A stretch of 64,000 bases of DNA from Hyphomonadaceae bacterium UBA5336 (GTDB taxonomy: Bacteria; Pseudomonadota; Alphaproteobacteria; Caulobacterales; Hyphomonadaceae), in the NCBI GenBank assembly GCA_002408125.1, contig DHQO01000024.1, forward strand, positions 17,028 through 81,027, given 5' to 3'. Below, piece after piece: positions 8,111 to 16,963 of the stretch. Within the stretch, counting starts at the first letter, position 1. Each line of letters opens with the position of its first letter. The position numbers and the translations under genes are program-made. A model generated the notes under the pieces. The model did no database searches, was not told where the DNA came from, and saw nothing but the letters and a program-made list of their open reading frames with translations.

Positions 8111-8815
8111 TCAGCGATTATTTCCGGCGATATCGTAGAACAGCGAGAATTCGACCGGCAGGGCGCCGCGAATATACTGCTGTACGAAGAGGTTGTGATT
8201 GGCGATGCGCGAGCGCGGCACGAATACCACGTCGAAGCGCTGCAGGGGCCCCCAGTCGGCCAGCGCCGGGTCTTCCAGCCCATCGGCGAGGTTGAACACC
8301 GCCGTCTTTACCTCACCGCCCGGCAGGCGGCGCATGACGAAGACATCCTGCCGGTTGGCGGCATCTGTGTGCCCGCCGGCCATGATCACCGCCTGCAGCG
8401 GATCCACCTGGCCGGGCAACTCGAAGACGCCGGGGCTCATCACCGCGCCGCCGACAAAGATCTGCTGGCTGGAATATTCCGAGACGAGGAGATCGAGGCT
8501 CGGCTCGCGCAATTGGCTGGCATAGGCCTCGCGCGCGAGCTCCGCGACATCCTCGGGCGTATAGCCGGCCGCCAGCAGCGGCGGGATCAGCGGCAGGCGG
8601 ATACGTCCGTCCGGGCCGATCCGCGCGGTACGCGACAGCTCCGGCGCGCTGTAGACCGTCAGCTCCAGCACATCGCCGGGGGCGAGCCGGTAGGGCAGGT
8701 CGCGCGGGGAATTGGCTTGCCAGGGCGTGGCGGGAAAGTCCGCACTCGGCTCGGGCGTGACGGCGCAGGCCGCCAGCAGGACGGGCAGGGCGAGCAGGCC
8801 GGTTCGCATGTCCAT
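8111..8815 (-). CDS. hfsD: polysaccharide export lipoprotein, Wza/HfsD-like
   Basis: Protein of 234 residues with a lipoprotein signal ending LLAAC (C17). It is followed by the polysaccharide export domain (YRLAPGDVLELTVYSAPELSRTARIGPDGRIRLP) and an SLBB-like segment (FVGGAVMSPGVFELPGQVDPLQAVIMAGG). It should form the outer-membrane export channel for the locus polysaccharide. ATG at 8815 is preceded by GGAG nine bases away; other in-frame ATGs lie on either side. It is divergent from hfsA, and the shared control region is 8816-8949. Name given by locus order and family. Confidence 0.85.
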   Translation of the reverse strand: MDMRTGLLALPVLLAACAVTPEPSADFPATPWQANSPRDLPYRLAPGDVLELTVYSAPELSRTARIGPDGRIRLPLIPPLLAAGYTPEDVAELAREAYASQLREPSLDLLVSEYSSQQIFVGGAVMSPGVFELPGQVDPLQAVIMAGGHTDAANRQDVFVMRRLPGGEVKTAVFNLADGLEDPALADWGPLQRFDVVFVPRSRIANHNLFVQQYIRGALPVEFSLFYDIAGNNR

Positions 8816-8866
8816 TTGCGTGCGCTCCGCGACAAAAAAACCTGTCATTAGCATCGCTTTGAATGA

Positions 8867-8881
8867 TTAAGGAAATATCAA
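8867..8881 (+). promoter_or_regulatory. possible CtrA-like site in the hfsD/hfsA divergent promoter
   Basis: TTAA-N7-TCAA, one mismatch from the alphaproteobacterial CtrA consensus TTAA-N7-TTAA, in the 134-bp space between hfsD and hfsA. The surrounding sequence is locally AT-rich. A match this short occurs by chance fairly often. Confidence 0.25.
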
Positions 8882-8949
8882 ATGGCGCGCGCCACATCTG
8901 GGTGGGAACATGCGCGCGGGGTCTCCGGCGCGATTCGCCTGGATACTCG

Positions 8950-10449
8950 ATGAGCAAGCCCATCTCGCCCGAACGCCCTGTCTATGCGCCCCGCGCGGTG
9001 CCGGCCCGGCCGCATCTGGGGCTGGCGGATCTGGTGATTTTATTGTGGCGGGCGAAGTGGATGATGGGCCTGGTCTTCATGCTGCTGGCCAGCCTCTTCT
9101 TCCTGGCGGCCCTGCAATTGCCGACCACCTACACCGCCTCCTCGCGCCTGTTGGCGACGCTGGACGATTTTTACGTCTACCGCCCGCTGGCCGGTGGGGA
9201 GGCAGCGGGCATCGCGCTGGAGCAGGATCAGGTGATCCAGGCCGAGATCGAATTCCTGCAGAGCCCCATCGTGCTGGCCAGCGTGATCGACCAGATCGGT
9301 TATGACCGGGCCTATCCGGAGATTGCCGAGGGCCGCCGCAAGGCGCTCGCCCGCCGGGAAAAGCCGGCCGAGCTGGTTGAACGCGAATCGCGCGAACTTG
9401 CCATCGACGCCATGGCCTCCAGCCTGACGGTCAGCGCCGCGCCGAAACGCCCGATCATCTTCACCGAATTCGAGCACAAGGACCCGCAGGTCGCGGCCGA
9501 GATGCTCAATTCGGTGATCGAGACCTATCTCAGCTACCGTACCGAACTGCTCTCCAGCGGGGCGGGCGAGAGTCTTGCCAGCCAGCGCGCAGCCTTCGAG
9601 GCCAAGCTCACCGAAGCCAATGCGGAGCTCGCGGCCTTCATGGAAACCCATGGCGTGACCAATCTCGATGCCGAGATCGAAGCGCTGCAGCGCCTGTCGG
9701 AAACCACGCGCCAGACCCTGCTGGATGTGCGGGCACGCCACCGCGCGGCGGAGAGCCAGATGCGCTCGATCGCCGGCGATCTCGCCACCACGCCGCGCGA
9801 TGCCGACATCTATGTCGAGGACAGTTCCCAGCAGGCGCTGGTGGCACTGAAGCTGGAGCGGGAAGACCTGCTGGCGCGCTACACTCCGCAGGCCCAGCCG
9901 GTGCAGGCGATCAACACACGCATCGCCCAGCTCGAAGCCTTCCTTGAGGAGAACAATACGCCTGCCGGCACGGTGCGGCGCGGACCGAACCCGGTCTACC
10001 AGGCGCTGGAAACCTCCCATTCCACATTGGAGGCCGATACCCGCGCCCTGCAGGGCCAGGCCGCCGAACTGGATAGCCAGCTGGAAGAGATCAATGCACG
10101 CCGGACCGCGCTCACCGCGCTGGTGCCGGAATGGCGCGCCCTGCAGCGCGAGCACGATCTCGCCGAGGCCAATGTGCGCGACTATGCGACCCGCGAGAGC
10201 CAGGCTCAGGCGCGTACCGAACTTTCCCGCCAGAACGGGGACAATATCCGCGTGCTGGAACCGGCCCGTGCGCCGGTGAAGGGCTCCAGCCTGAAGCTGC
10301 TCGTTGCCGCTGCTGGTGTCCTCTTTGCCGGTTTCACAGCGCTGATGGCGGGGCTTGCCTATGCCGTCACGCGCCGCGGTTTTGCCACGCCCGCCGCGCT
10401 GGAGCGTTCCATCGGCATCAGCGTGCTCGACGCCGTGGAGGCCCGCTGA
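8950..10449 (+). CDS. hfsA: polysaccharide chain-length determinant, Wzz/GumC/HfsA-like
   Basis: Protein of 499 residues. A Wzz domain begins near residue 25, with a first membrane segment at about 37-58 (MMGLVFMLLASLFFLAAL). A long periplasmic coiled-coil region follows (about 190-420, rich in Glu/Ala/Gln heptads), then a second membrane segment LLVAAAGVLFAGFTALMAGLAYAV near the end. It is an inner-membrane co-polymerase that spans the periplasm and contacts the HfsD channel. The start at MSKPISPERP was chosen because 29 upstream residues are unconserved. ATGA overlap with hfsB indicates an operon. Confidence 0.88.
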   Translation: MSKPISPERPVYAPRAVPARPHLGLADLVILLWRAKWMMGLVFMLLASLFFLAALQLPTTYTASSRLLATLDDFYVYRPLAGGEAAGIALEQDQVIQAEIEFLQSPIVLASVIDQIGYDRAYPEIAEGRRKALARREKPAELVERESRELAIDAMASSLTVSAAPKRPIIFTEFEHKDPQVAAEMLNSVIETYLSYRTELLSSGAGESLASQRAAFEAKLTEANAELAAFMETHGVTNLDAEIEALQRLSETTRQTLLDVRARHRAAESQMRSIAGDLATTPRDADIYVEDSSQQALVALKLEREDLLARYTPQAQPVQAINTRIAQLEAFLEENNTPAGTVRRGPNPVYQALETSHSTLEADTRALQGQAAELDSQLEEINARRTALTALVPEWRALQREHDLAEANVRDYATRESQAQARTELSRQNGDNIRVLEPARAPVKGSSLKLLVAAAGVLFAGFTALMAGLAYAVTRRGFATPAALERSIGISVLDAVEAR

Positions 10450-11150
10450 TGAGCGCGCATGGCGACTATTCCGGCGTGATCCGCGCCGCTGGCCGGGTCG
10501 GGCCGCCCCAGGGTGGGCGCGCGGTGATGTTCGTCACCCCCGACGATGCCGCTGCCGTGCGCGAGGCCGCCATCGGCTTTGCCCGCCAGGTCGGCGAGCG
10601 GTCCGAGAAACCGGCCTGGCTGCTCGATCTCGATTTCCGTGGCAATGGTGTGTTCCACCATCTCGATGTGGTCGCCCGAAACGACAAGGAACGCCCGGGC
10701 CGGGCCTTCAGCGCCGCGCTCGACGCTCCGCCGATTTACAAGCCGGTTGGCCGGCGGATCGTCGCGACGCTTGGCGAGGTCAATCCGACCAAGCTGCTCA
10801 GCGTGCATGAGATGCCGGGCCAGAACCTCTTCGTCTCGCGCTTCCGTTCCGAAGCCGTGGCCGAGGGCCAGAAACTGGCACTCAACCGCTCGCCGGGCTG
10901 GTGGCAGGCCGCGCGCACCAAGGCGAGCTGGATCGTGGTCCACGCCCTGCCGCTTTCAAAGGCCGGCGCCGCGCTCAGTTTCTGCCGCGATGTCGACGGC
11001 GTGGTGCTGGTGGTGAAGGCCGACGAGACGCCACTGGAGGATGTCGCCGCCATGCGCGAGGAGGTCGAGGCTGCGGGCGGCTTTGTGCTCGGCGCCGTGC
11101 TGCAGGGCGTGCGCGCGGATGCACGGCTGATCTCACGGGTCGCGGCGTGA
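10449..11150 (+). CDS. hfsB: HfsB-like P-loop-fold protein lacking Walker A
   Basis: Protein of 233 residues lying where a Wzc/CpsD-type tyrosine kinase would be. It keeps the fold landmarks of that family: beta strand RAVMFVTPDD, the Walker A'-like strand PAWLLDLDFRGN, and DGVVLVVKADET. The GxxxxGK[ST] loop expected right after the first strand is replaced by VTPDDAAAVRE, and there is no C-terminal tyrosine cluster. It is therefore unlikely to be an active kinase; an accessory of HfsA is more plausible. Its start overlaps the hfsA stop (ATGA), and its stop overlaps the hfsC start. Confidence 0.75.
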   Translation: MSAHGDYSGVIRAAGRVGPPQGGRAVMFVTPDDAAAVREAAIGFARQVGERSEKPAWLLDLDFRGNGVFHHLDVVARNDKERPGRAFSAALDAPPIYKPVGRRIVATLGEVNPTKLLSVHEMPGQNLFVSRFRSEAVAEGQKLALNRSPGWWQAARTKASWIVVHALPLSKAGAALSFCRDVDGVVLVVKADETPLEDVAAMREEVEAAGGFVLGAVLQGVRADARLISRVAA

Positions 11151-12457
11151 GCCAGCCGCCCGCCGCGCCGGCGAGCCTCGCTTCGCATGCGGGAAAGATT
11201 GCGCTCGCGGCGACGGTGCTCTGCGTCGTCCTGTTTTCCGAAGGCCTTATCCAGCGCCTGATCGCGCCGGAAATGTCCGATGACGGCAACCCGATCCTGC
11301 GGGTCATGTGGCTGCCGGTCTATGCCATCGTCATGGGGCTGGCGCTCAGCCAGTGGCGCGAGATTCTGGCGCTGGTCCTGCGCGTGCCGTTCCTCATGAT
11401 CCTCGTGGCGCTGGCGGCGGTGTCCTTTGTCTGGTCCATCGATCCGGGGCTCAGCCTCAGGCGCGGCATCTCTGTCAGCATGACGACCCTGTTCGGGCTC
11501 TATCTCGCCGCGCGGTTTTCCTGGATCGACCTCATACGCCTCATGGGCGCGATCTGGCTGTGCCTCGCTTTGGTGAGCTTTTGTGCCGGCATTCTCACGC
11601 CCGGCTTTGCCCGCGATTATGAGATCCATATCGGCGCCTGGCGGGGCTTCTGGTTCGAGAAGAACACGCTGGGCGGGCACATGTCGCGCGCCGGCTTCCT
11701 GCTGGCTTTCCTGGCGCTGGTGGATACCCGCCGGCGGATGGTCTGGCTGTTCGGCACCGGGGTGGCGACATTGCTCGTCCTGCTCTCCACGTCTGCGACG
11801 GCCCTGATGGGCCTGATGCTGGGGGTCGGCGCGGTGATTGCCGGCGCCATCCTCCAGTCCGGGCAGTTGCGCGCCGTCGCGCTGATCTGGGCCGGCACGG
11901 CGCTGGTGGCGGGACTTGCCGGCTTCATCCTGCTCTGGCCGGAGGTCTTCTTCGAGCTGATCGGCAAGGACCCCAGCCTCACCGGGCGGACCGATATCTG
12001 GGTCGCCCTGGTCGACACCATCGCCGCGCGGCCATGGCTCGGCTACGGCTATGGCGCGTTCTGGAACCCGGTTTCGGAGCCGGCCTACTGGGTGCGCATC
12101 AGCGTGGAATGGGCCGCGCCGACCGCCCATAATGGCTGGCTCGACATCGCGCTTTCTGTGGGTGTGACCGGTGTCGTGCTGTTCGCCATCAGCTTCGGGG
12201 CAACCTTGTTGCGCGCCATCCGCCTCGGCCTGCAGCACCGTTTCGCGATCTTCGCGCTCGGCTATCTCGCCCAGCTCGGCCTGTTCAGCTTTTCCGAAAG
12301 CATCCTGCTCGAACAGAACAGCCTGGTCTGGGTGACCTATGTCGCCCTCGCGGCGCTGATGGCCAGGGGCGTGAGCGAGACCGGCCGGGTCGAGCGCCCG
12401 GCGCGGCTGGACCTAGCTCGCCAGCGACTGCGGTGGCAGGGGGGCGGGCTCATCTGA
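11147..12457 (+). CDS. hfsC: O-antigen ligase/polymerase family membrane protein, HfsC-like
   Basis: Protein of 436 residues starting at a GTG that overlaps the hfsB stop (GTGA). It is strongly hydrophobic with about ten to twelve membrane segments. The large periplasmic loop of the Wzy/WaaL fold carries FWFEKNTLGGHMSRAG and later ARPWLGYGYGAFW ... APTAHNGWLDIALSVG, both typical of this family. It probably polymerises lipid-linked repeat units on the periplasmic side. The last 45 bases overlap the tail of the convergent GT2 gene. Confidence 0.85.
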   Translation: MSQPPAAPASLASHAGKIALAATVLCVVLFSEGLIQRLIAPEMSDDGNPILRVMWLPVYAIVMGLALSQWREILALVLRVPFLMILVALAAVSFVWSIDPGLSLRRGISVSMTTLFGLYLAARFSWIDLIRLMGAIWLCLALVSFCAGILTPGFARDYEIHIGAWRGFWFEKNTLGGHMSRAGFLLAFLALVDTRRRMVWLFGTGVATLLVLLSTSATALMGLMLGVGAVIAGAILQSGQLRAVALIWAGTALVAGLAGFILLWPEVFFELIGKDPSLTGRTDIWVALVDTIAARPWLGYGYGAFWNPVSEPAYWVRISVEWAAPTAHNGWLDIALSVGVTGVVLFAISFGATLLRAIRLGLQHRFAIFALGYLAQLGLFSFSESILLEQNSLVWVTYVALAALMARGVSETGRVERPARLDLARQRLRWQGGGLI

Positions 12458-13429
12458 GGCGGTGTCCGTCATCGCCACTGAAAGTGTCTGTCCGGGCGAC
12501 TGGCTGGCGCCGTAGAACAGGTGGCGCGGCCACCAGATCAGCTTGCCATAGCCCTGCGCGGCGCGGTTGAGCCACACGGCACGTTTCGGCAGGCGCACGG
12601 CCCATGCCAGGCCCGTGATCACGCCGAACACGGCCAGCTGGCCGGCCCCCACGCACATCCAGAACACCAGCTGGGCATAGTCGCCACCTTCACAGGCAAG
12701 TCGGCTCGGACCCTGTCCATAGGCCACGGCGCGGCGGATGGTGTAGCTGAGTTTGGCGCGCGCAGTCGGCACATGTTCCCAGACGCGGGCACGGCTCGCC
12801 CACGCGAACCGGCCCTTCATGCGCTGGACCTCGCTGAAGAGATTGTCGTCCTCGCCGCCAGTCTCGTTTGTGCGCGCATCGAAGAGCGGGCGACGGGCCG
12901 GCAGCTGGCCAAGATCGAGCAGGGAATTGCCGCAGCCGAAAAAGGTCGGGATCAGGCCCTCAGGCAGGTCCGGGTCGCGCGAGAAGAAGGCCTGGAAATG
13001 CGCCCGGTGGTCGGTCACATGCTCGGGCAGGGCGGTATCGACCGGGCCGAACACGACGCTGGCGGCGGTGTTGGCGCGGGTGCGCATCAGTTCGGCGAGC
13101 CAGGTTTCCGGCGCGCTCTGGTCATCATCCAGGAAGGCGACCAGCGGTGTGGCAACCGCATCAATGGCCATGTTGCGGGCATTGGCAACGCCCGGATCCG
13201 GGCAGTGCAGGATCACCACGCTGAGCGTCTCGGGCGCCTCCAGGGCGAAATTCATCGCCGGGTGCAGCGAAGAGCCGGTGGTGTCGTTGTCGACAATGAT
13301 CAGGTTCGCGCAGGCCGCATCGAGATAGGTCTGCCTGAACACGCTGTGCATGGCGCGCAAGAGGTCATAAGGCCGGCGGAAGGTCGGGATGACCACCGTC
13401 ACAAGGGCGGGGGGGAGCGGGGCCGTCAT
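12413..13429 (-). CDS. glycosyltransferase family 2, possibly HfsL-like
   Basis: Protein of 338 residues. The GT-A fold opens with VTVVIPTFRRPYDLLRAMHSV and has the metal-binding block FLDDDQSAPETW. Late in the protein a hydrophobic stretch FWMCVGAGQLAVFGVITGLAWAV suggests membrane attachment. It is last in the minus-strand operon hfsE-hfsG-hfsH-GT2 and overlaps hfsH by ATGA. The classic Caulobacter locus has no glycosyltransferase at this position; HfsL is a GT2 that acts in the same pathway, so HfsL-like is an inference from context. Confidence 0.82.
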   Translation of the reverse strand: MTAPLPPALVTVVIPTFRRPYDLLRAMHSVFRQTYLDAACANLIIVDNDTTGSSLHPAMNFALEAPETLSVVILHCPDPGVANARNMAIDAVATPLVAFLDDDQSAPETWLAELMRTRANTAASVVFGPVDTALPEHVTDHRAHFQAFFSRDPDLPEGLIPTFFGCGNSLLDLGQLPARRPLFDARTNETGGEDDNLFSEVQRMKGRFAWASRARVWEHVPTARAKLSYTIRRAVAYGQGPSRLACEGGDYAQLVFWMCVGAGQLAVFGVITGLAWAVRLPKRAVWLNRAAQGYGKLIWWPRHLFYGASQSPGQTLSVAMTDTASDEPAPLPPQSLAS

Positions 13430-14214
13430 CCTGCAGCGTCCATGATCTTGTCGAGGGCCTCAGACGGGGTCACCAGGGCGGCGCCACTGTCGCGGGCCCT
13501 GCGCACCAGGGTCGAAAGCACGTGTGGTTTGATGTCGAACGGGCTGGCATTGTCCGTGACGCCGTGGGTGAAGAAGATCAGCCAGGCCGACTGGCGCGCG
13601 GCGGTCTCGATCAGGGTGGAGGCGCGGGCGACCGAGGCCTCGTCGTCGCCGAGCTCATAGGCGCGCAGCTGCATGGCATCGCTGCCCTTGCGATTGACGC
13701 CCGAGAGCACGCCGCGGCAGGCATCGAACCGGTCGGCCAGCTCGCGTTTCAGCTCGGTATGGGTCTCGCCATAGGGATAGGCGAACTGGCGGACCGGTTG
13801 GGTCACGCCGATCGCCTTCATCTGGTCTTCATTGTGGGCGATGTCGGCCAGCGCGGCATGGGTGGATGCCTTTGCGCAGTCCAGGTGGGTCATGGTGTGC
13901 GCGCCGATCTCGTGGCCTGCGCGCTCCAGGTGGACGATGTCACGCTCTGTGAAATAGGGTCCGCTCGGGCCTTGCTGTCCGAGTAGGCCCGTGCAGGCAT
14001 AATAGCAGCCCCTGGCGCCGAAACGTTCCAGGATGCTGGCGCCGGTCTCGGCCGCAGAGCGGGGGAAATCGTCGAAGGTGAAGCTGATCATCGCCTGCGG
14101 CGGATGAGCCGGCAGCGGGGCGACGGCCTGCCACTGGGTCAGGCGACGGCGCAGCCGGGCGGGCAGGTCGCGAGAGGGCTCGTAGCCGGCGGAATTGATG
14201 GAAAGGGCACTCAT
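13426..14214 (-). CDS. hfsH: polysaccharide deacetylase (NodB homology), HfsH-like
   Basis: Protein of 262 residues. The catalytic motifs of the NodB/CE4 fold are present: SFTFDDFPRSA (D48-D49), HEIGAHTMTH (H106, H110) and FAYPYGETH. There is no signal peptide, so it should act in the cytoplasm on lipid-linked intermediates, removing acetyl groups from N-acetylated sugars. In Caulobacter, HfsH deacetylation controls holdfast cohesion and anchoring. It overlaps both neighbours by ATGA, so it is translationally coupled. Confidence 0.87.
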   Translation of the reverse strand: MSALSINSAGYEPSRDLPARLRRRLTQWQAVAPLPAHPPQAMISFTFDDFPRSAAETGASILERFGARGCYYACTGLLGQQGPSGPYFTERDIVHLERAGHEIGAHTMTHLDCAKASTHAALADIAHNEDQMKAIGVTQPVRQFAYPYGETHTELKRELADRFDACRGVLSGVNRKGSDAMQLRAYELGDDEASVARASTLIETAARQSAWLIFFTHGVTDNASPFDIKPHVLSTLVRRARDSGAALVTPSEALDKIMDAAG

Positions 14215-15182
14215 GACAGGGCTCCCGCATAGATGAGGGCGCGATAGAATTTCAGGGCGAAGAGGCGGATCCGGCCGGGCAGCTTGTGAGACTGGGCGGC
14301 GGCTTCGAACAGGTCGGTGAGCGGCTTTCGAACTGGGCCGAGCAGGCGCAGGCGGCGGGCCAGGCGGTAGAGCGCCATAGTCCGGGCCGAAGCCGGATGG
14401 CGGGCAACGAGCCGGGCGAAGTTTTCCGCCGAGCTGGCATATTTGGCCAGCAGCGCATCGTCATTGTCGAGACCAAGATGGGTGGCGGTGTTGTCAATGT
14501 GATGGACCGGATACTGGCGCGCGACGCTCAGGCCCCAGTCGACATCCTCCCAGCCCCAGCCCTTGTAGCCATTGTCGAAGGCCACGGCGCCGAGAACTTC
14601 GCGGTGCACCAGGATGTTGGAGGTGAAGACGAACCGGCCCGGATCGCGCAGGCGATCGTTTGCGGTGAGGCATTCAGAGCGCATTGACTGCATGGCATGC
14701 AGGGTCTGGTCCGGTGTCGGGCGGGTGCGCTTGAGGCTGAAGCCGCCTGCGACGACAGACGGCTGGGGCGTGCGCGCCACGGTATCGAGATAGCGCGCCA
14801 GGAAGAGATGGTCGTCGGGCAGCATGTCGGCATCCAGCAGCAGCACCCAGTCGGTGGCCGCTTCGGCCAGCAGGCGGTTGCGCGCTTCGGCGCGTCCGAC
14901 ATTCTTCGGCGAGGTCACAAGGCGGGTTTCGCCGGGATAGTTCGCCAGGGCCAGGCTCAGCGCCTCGGTCAGGGCGGTATCACGCGAACCGTCATCGAAG
15001 ACCACGAGCCGGGTCTCGTCGGCGCCGGCACAGGCCGACAGCGCCTGGATCAGCCGGCTGGCATCGTCATGATAGGTCGGCACGAGCACGGTCAGCATGA
15101 AGCGCGAGGCGGGCTCGGCGGCAGCCTCCTCGGTCGGTCGGACCATGTCTCCAAAGACAAGCTGGTTCAGTGTCACTTCCAT
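14211..15182 (-). CDS. hfsG: glycosyltransferase family 2, HfsG-like
   Basis: Protein of 323 residues. The GT-A domain starts LTVLVPTYHDDASRLIQAL, with the nucleotide-sugar DxD motif in LLLDADMLPDD and the later GWGWEDVDWGLSVARQ block typical of chondroitin-like or N-acetylglucosamine-type GT2 enzymes. It likely elongates the lipid-linked repeat unit after HfsE. It lies 13 bases downstream of hfsE and overlaps hfsH (ATGA). The name comes from family plus position between the deacetylase and the initiating transferase. Confidence 0.82.
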   Translation of the reverse strand: MEVTLNQLVFGDMVRPTEEAAAEPASRFMLTVLVPTYHDDASRLIQALSACAGADETRLVVFDDGSRDTALTEALSLALANYPGETRLVTSPKNVGRAEARNRLLAEAATDWVLLLDADMLPDDHLFLARYLDTVARTPQPSVVAGGFSLKRTRPTPDQTLHAMQSMRSECLTANDRLRDPGRFVFTSNILVHREVLGAVAFDNGYKGWGWEDVDWGLSVARQYPVHHIDNTATHLGLDNDDALLAKYASSAENFARLVARHPASARTMALYRLARRLRLLGPVRKPLTDLFEAAAQSHKLPGRIRLFALKFYRALIYAGALS

Positions 15183-15195
15183 ATCAGCCCCCGCT

Positions 15196-16746
15196 TCACC
15201 GCTGTGCCGTGCGATCGCCCAGCAGACACGGGGCGGTCATCAGCATGATGTAGAGATCGAGCCAGAAGGAGGCCCGGTTGACGTATTCCAGGTCGAGGCG
15301 CACGCGCTCGCGCATCTCTTCCTTGGTGTGGACCGGCCCACGCGAGCCATGCACCTGGGCCCAGCCTGTCAGGCCGGGTTTCACCCGGTGGCGGTGGGCA
15401 TAGTCGCCGACAATGGCGTGCACTTCGGTCTGCTCGGTGGTCATGCCGACCGCGTGCGGGCGCGGGCCGACCAGCGACATCTCCCCGCGCAGCACATTGA
15501 TCAGCTGCGGCAGCTCGTCGAGCGAGTATTTGCGGATGATGGCCCCGACGCGGGTCACGCGTGTATCGCCGGCAAAGGTCTGCGCGGTCATCGCGATCTC
15601 GGCGGCGCGGTCGGGCTTCATGGAGCGGAACTTCCAGACGCGGATGATCTGGTTGTTGAAGCCGTGGCGGCGCTGGCGGAAGAAGATCGGGCCGGCGCCT
15701 TCCAGGCGAATGGCGGCGGCGATCATGGCCAGTACGGGGCTGAATGCGATCAGCAGGCCGAGCGAGAAGACGATATCAGCCGCGCGCTTGATGAGGATGC
15801 GGCCAAGATCCTGCGGTCGGCCGGAGATATAGGCCGCCGGGGAATTGGCGATCTGCGACAGGCTCTCGGTTTCCGGGTCGAAGCCGGCAAGATCAAGCAG
15901 CAGCACGATACGCTGGGGCAGGATGCGCAGGCGGTCGACCAGGGTGCGCACACGCTCGCGCGCCTCGCTCGTCACCGTGACGACGATCCGGTCCATGTTC
16001 GGCAGGTCCTGCCAGCTCATCAGGTCCTCGATGCGGCCCAGCACCGGCACGCCCTCGATATCGGTGGGCGCGCGCGAGAGGCGGTCGTCGAACACGCCGA
16101 CAATGTTGAGCTCACGCGTGGCGGCATTGCGGGCGATCAGCTTGCGGGCATTGTGGGTAGCGCCGACGATGACGACATTCTCGCTCATCCGCCCGCTGCG
16201 CACGAAGGTGGCGACCAGCAGCGAAAACCCGAAATGCAGCACGTTCAGAGACAGCCACAGGAGCAGGGCGAGCGGCCCAGCGACGTGAATGGCGGTGTGC
16301 GGCCAGAAGCGCGACATGGTCAGCACGGTGATGATCAGCATCATGCCGCAGATATTCGCGGCCTGGATAGCGCGGCCATTGGCCAGGCCGCGGGCCTCGA
16401 CATTCCACGCGCCGGAGACCGAAAGACCGGTCAGCGTCACGATGGCCATGGCGATATAGGGCAGGAGGGTCTGAAGCTGTGCTTCCATCAGCAGCGTGCC
16501 GGAAGACTGCAGGTGAAGTGCGCAGACAAGACCGATGACGAGGCCGTCGGCCAGGCGCAGGCCGACACGCAAGAGGCCGGCCGGAATCCGTGCGCCGCGG
16601 CGCAGATTGGCGCGGGGGCTATCGGCCCCCAGATGAGCTTCCAGGGCACGCTGTCCGGGCCGGGACATGCCGGCCACGGCAGCAGGGATCTGCAGGTTGG
16701 ATTGAGCCCCGATATTCGAGTTGCTCCATCCGGTAGGCGTGCCCAT
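15196..16746 (-). CDS. hfsE: undecaprenyl-phosphate glycosylphosphotransferase, HfsE/PssY-like
   Basis: Protein of 516 residues. Four or five N-terminal membrane segments (about 60-180) are followed by a CoA-binding-like Rossmann domain (NVVIVGATHNARKLIARN). The C-terminal bacterial sugar transferase domain has KRAADIVFSLGLLIAFSP, the WKFRSM motif, and DELPQLINVLRGEMSLVGPRP. It transfers the first sugar phosphate to undecaprenyl phosphate. The ATG at 16746 has AGGA eight bases upstream and beats an ATG 19 codons earlier. It is the first gene of the minus-strand hfs operon. Confidence 0.88.
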   Translation of the reverse strand: MGTPTGWSNSNIGAQSNLQIPAAVAGMSRPGQRALEAHLGADSPRANLRRGARIPAGLLRVGLRLADGLVIGLVCALHLQSSGTLLMEAQLQTLLPYIAMAIVTLTGLSVSGAWNVEARGLANGRAIQAANICGMMLIITVLTMSRFWPHTAIHVAGPLALLLWLSLNVLHFGFSLLVATFVRSGRMSENVVIVGATHNARKLIARNAATRELNIVGVFDDRLSRAPTDIEGVPVLGRIEDLMSWQDLPNMDRIVVTVTSEARERVRTLVDRLRILPQRIVLLLDLAGFDPETESLSQIANSPAAYISGRPQDLGRILIKRAADIVFSLGLLIAFSPVLAMIAAAIRLEGAGPIFFRQRRHGFNNQIIRVWKFRSMKPDRAAEIAMTAQTFAGDTRVTRVGAIIRKYSLDELPQLINVLRGEMSLVGPRPHAVGMTTEQTEVHAIVGDYAHRHRVKPGLTGWAQVHGSRGPVHTKEEMRERVRLDLEYVNRASFWLDLYIMLMTAPCLLGDRTAQR

Positions 16747-16963
16747 TTGCGTATCCTCGTTTCGGTGCGCAGGGCAGGGTGTCCCAGATTGCACCGTTTC
16801 CACTCGTTCGCTTGAACAGTTTGCAATCGAGCTGCCACTCGCCTTGTTGGCGAAAGATGGCAGGGTAAAAAGGCATGCAAATCCCCCTCGATCAGGCGGG
16901 CTCTGGTCATTTGCCTCAGATGACGGTTAATGAGGGCAACCTGTTCCCCATTATGGAGTCCCC

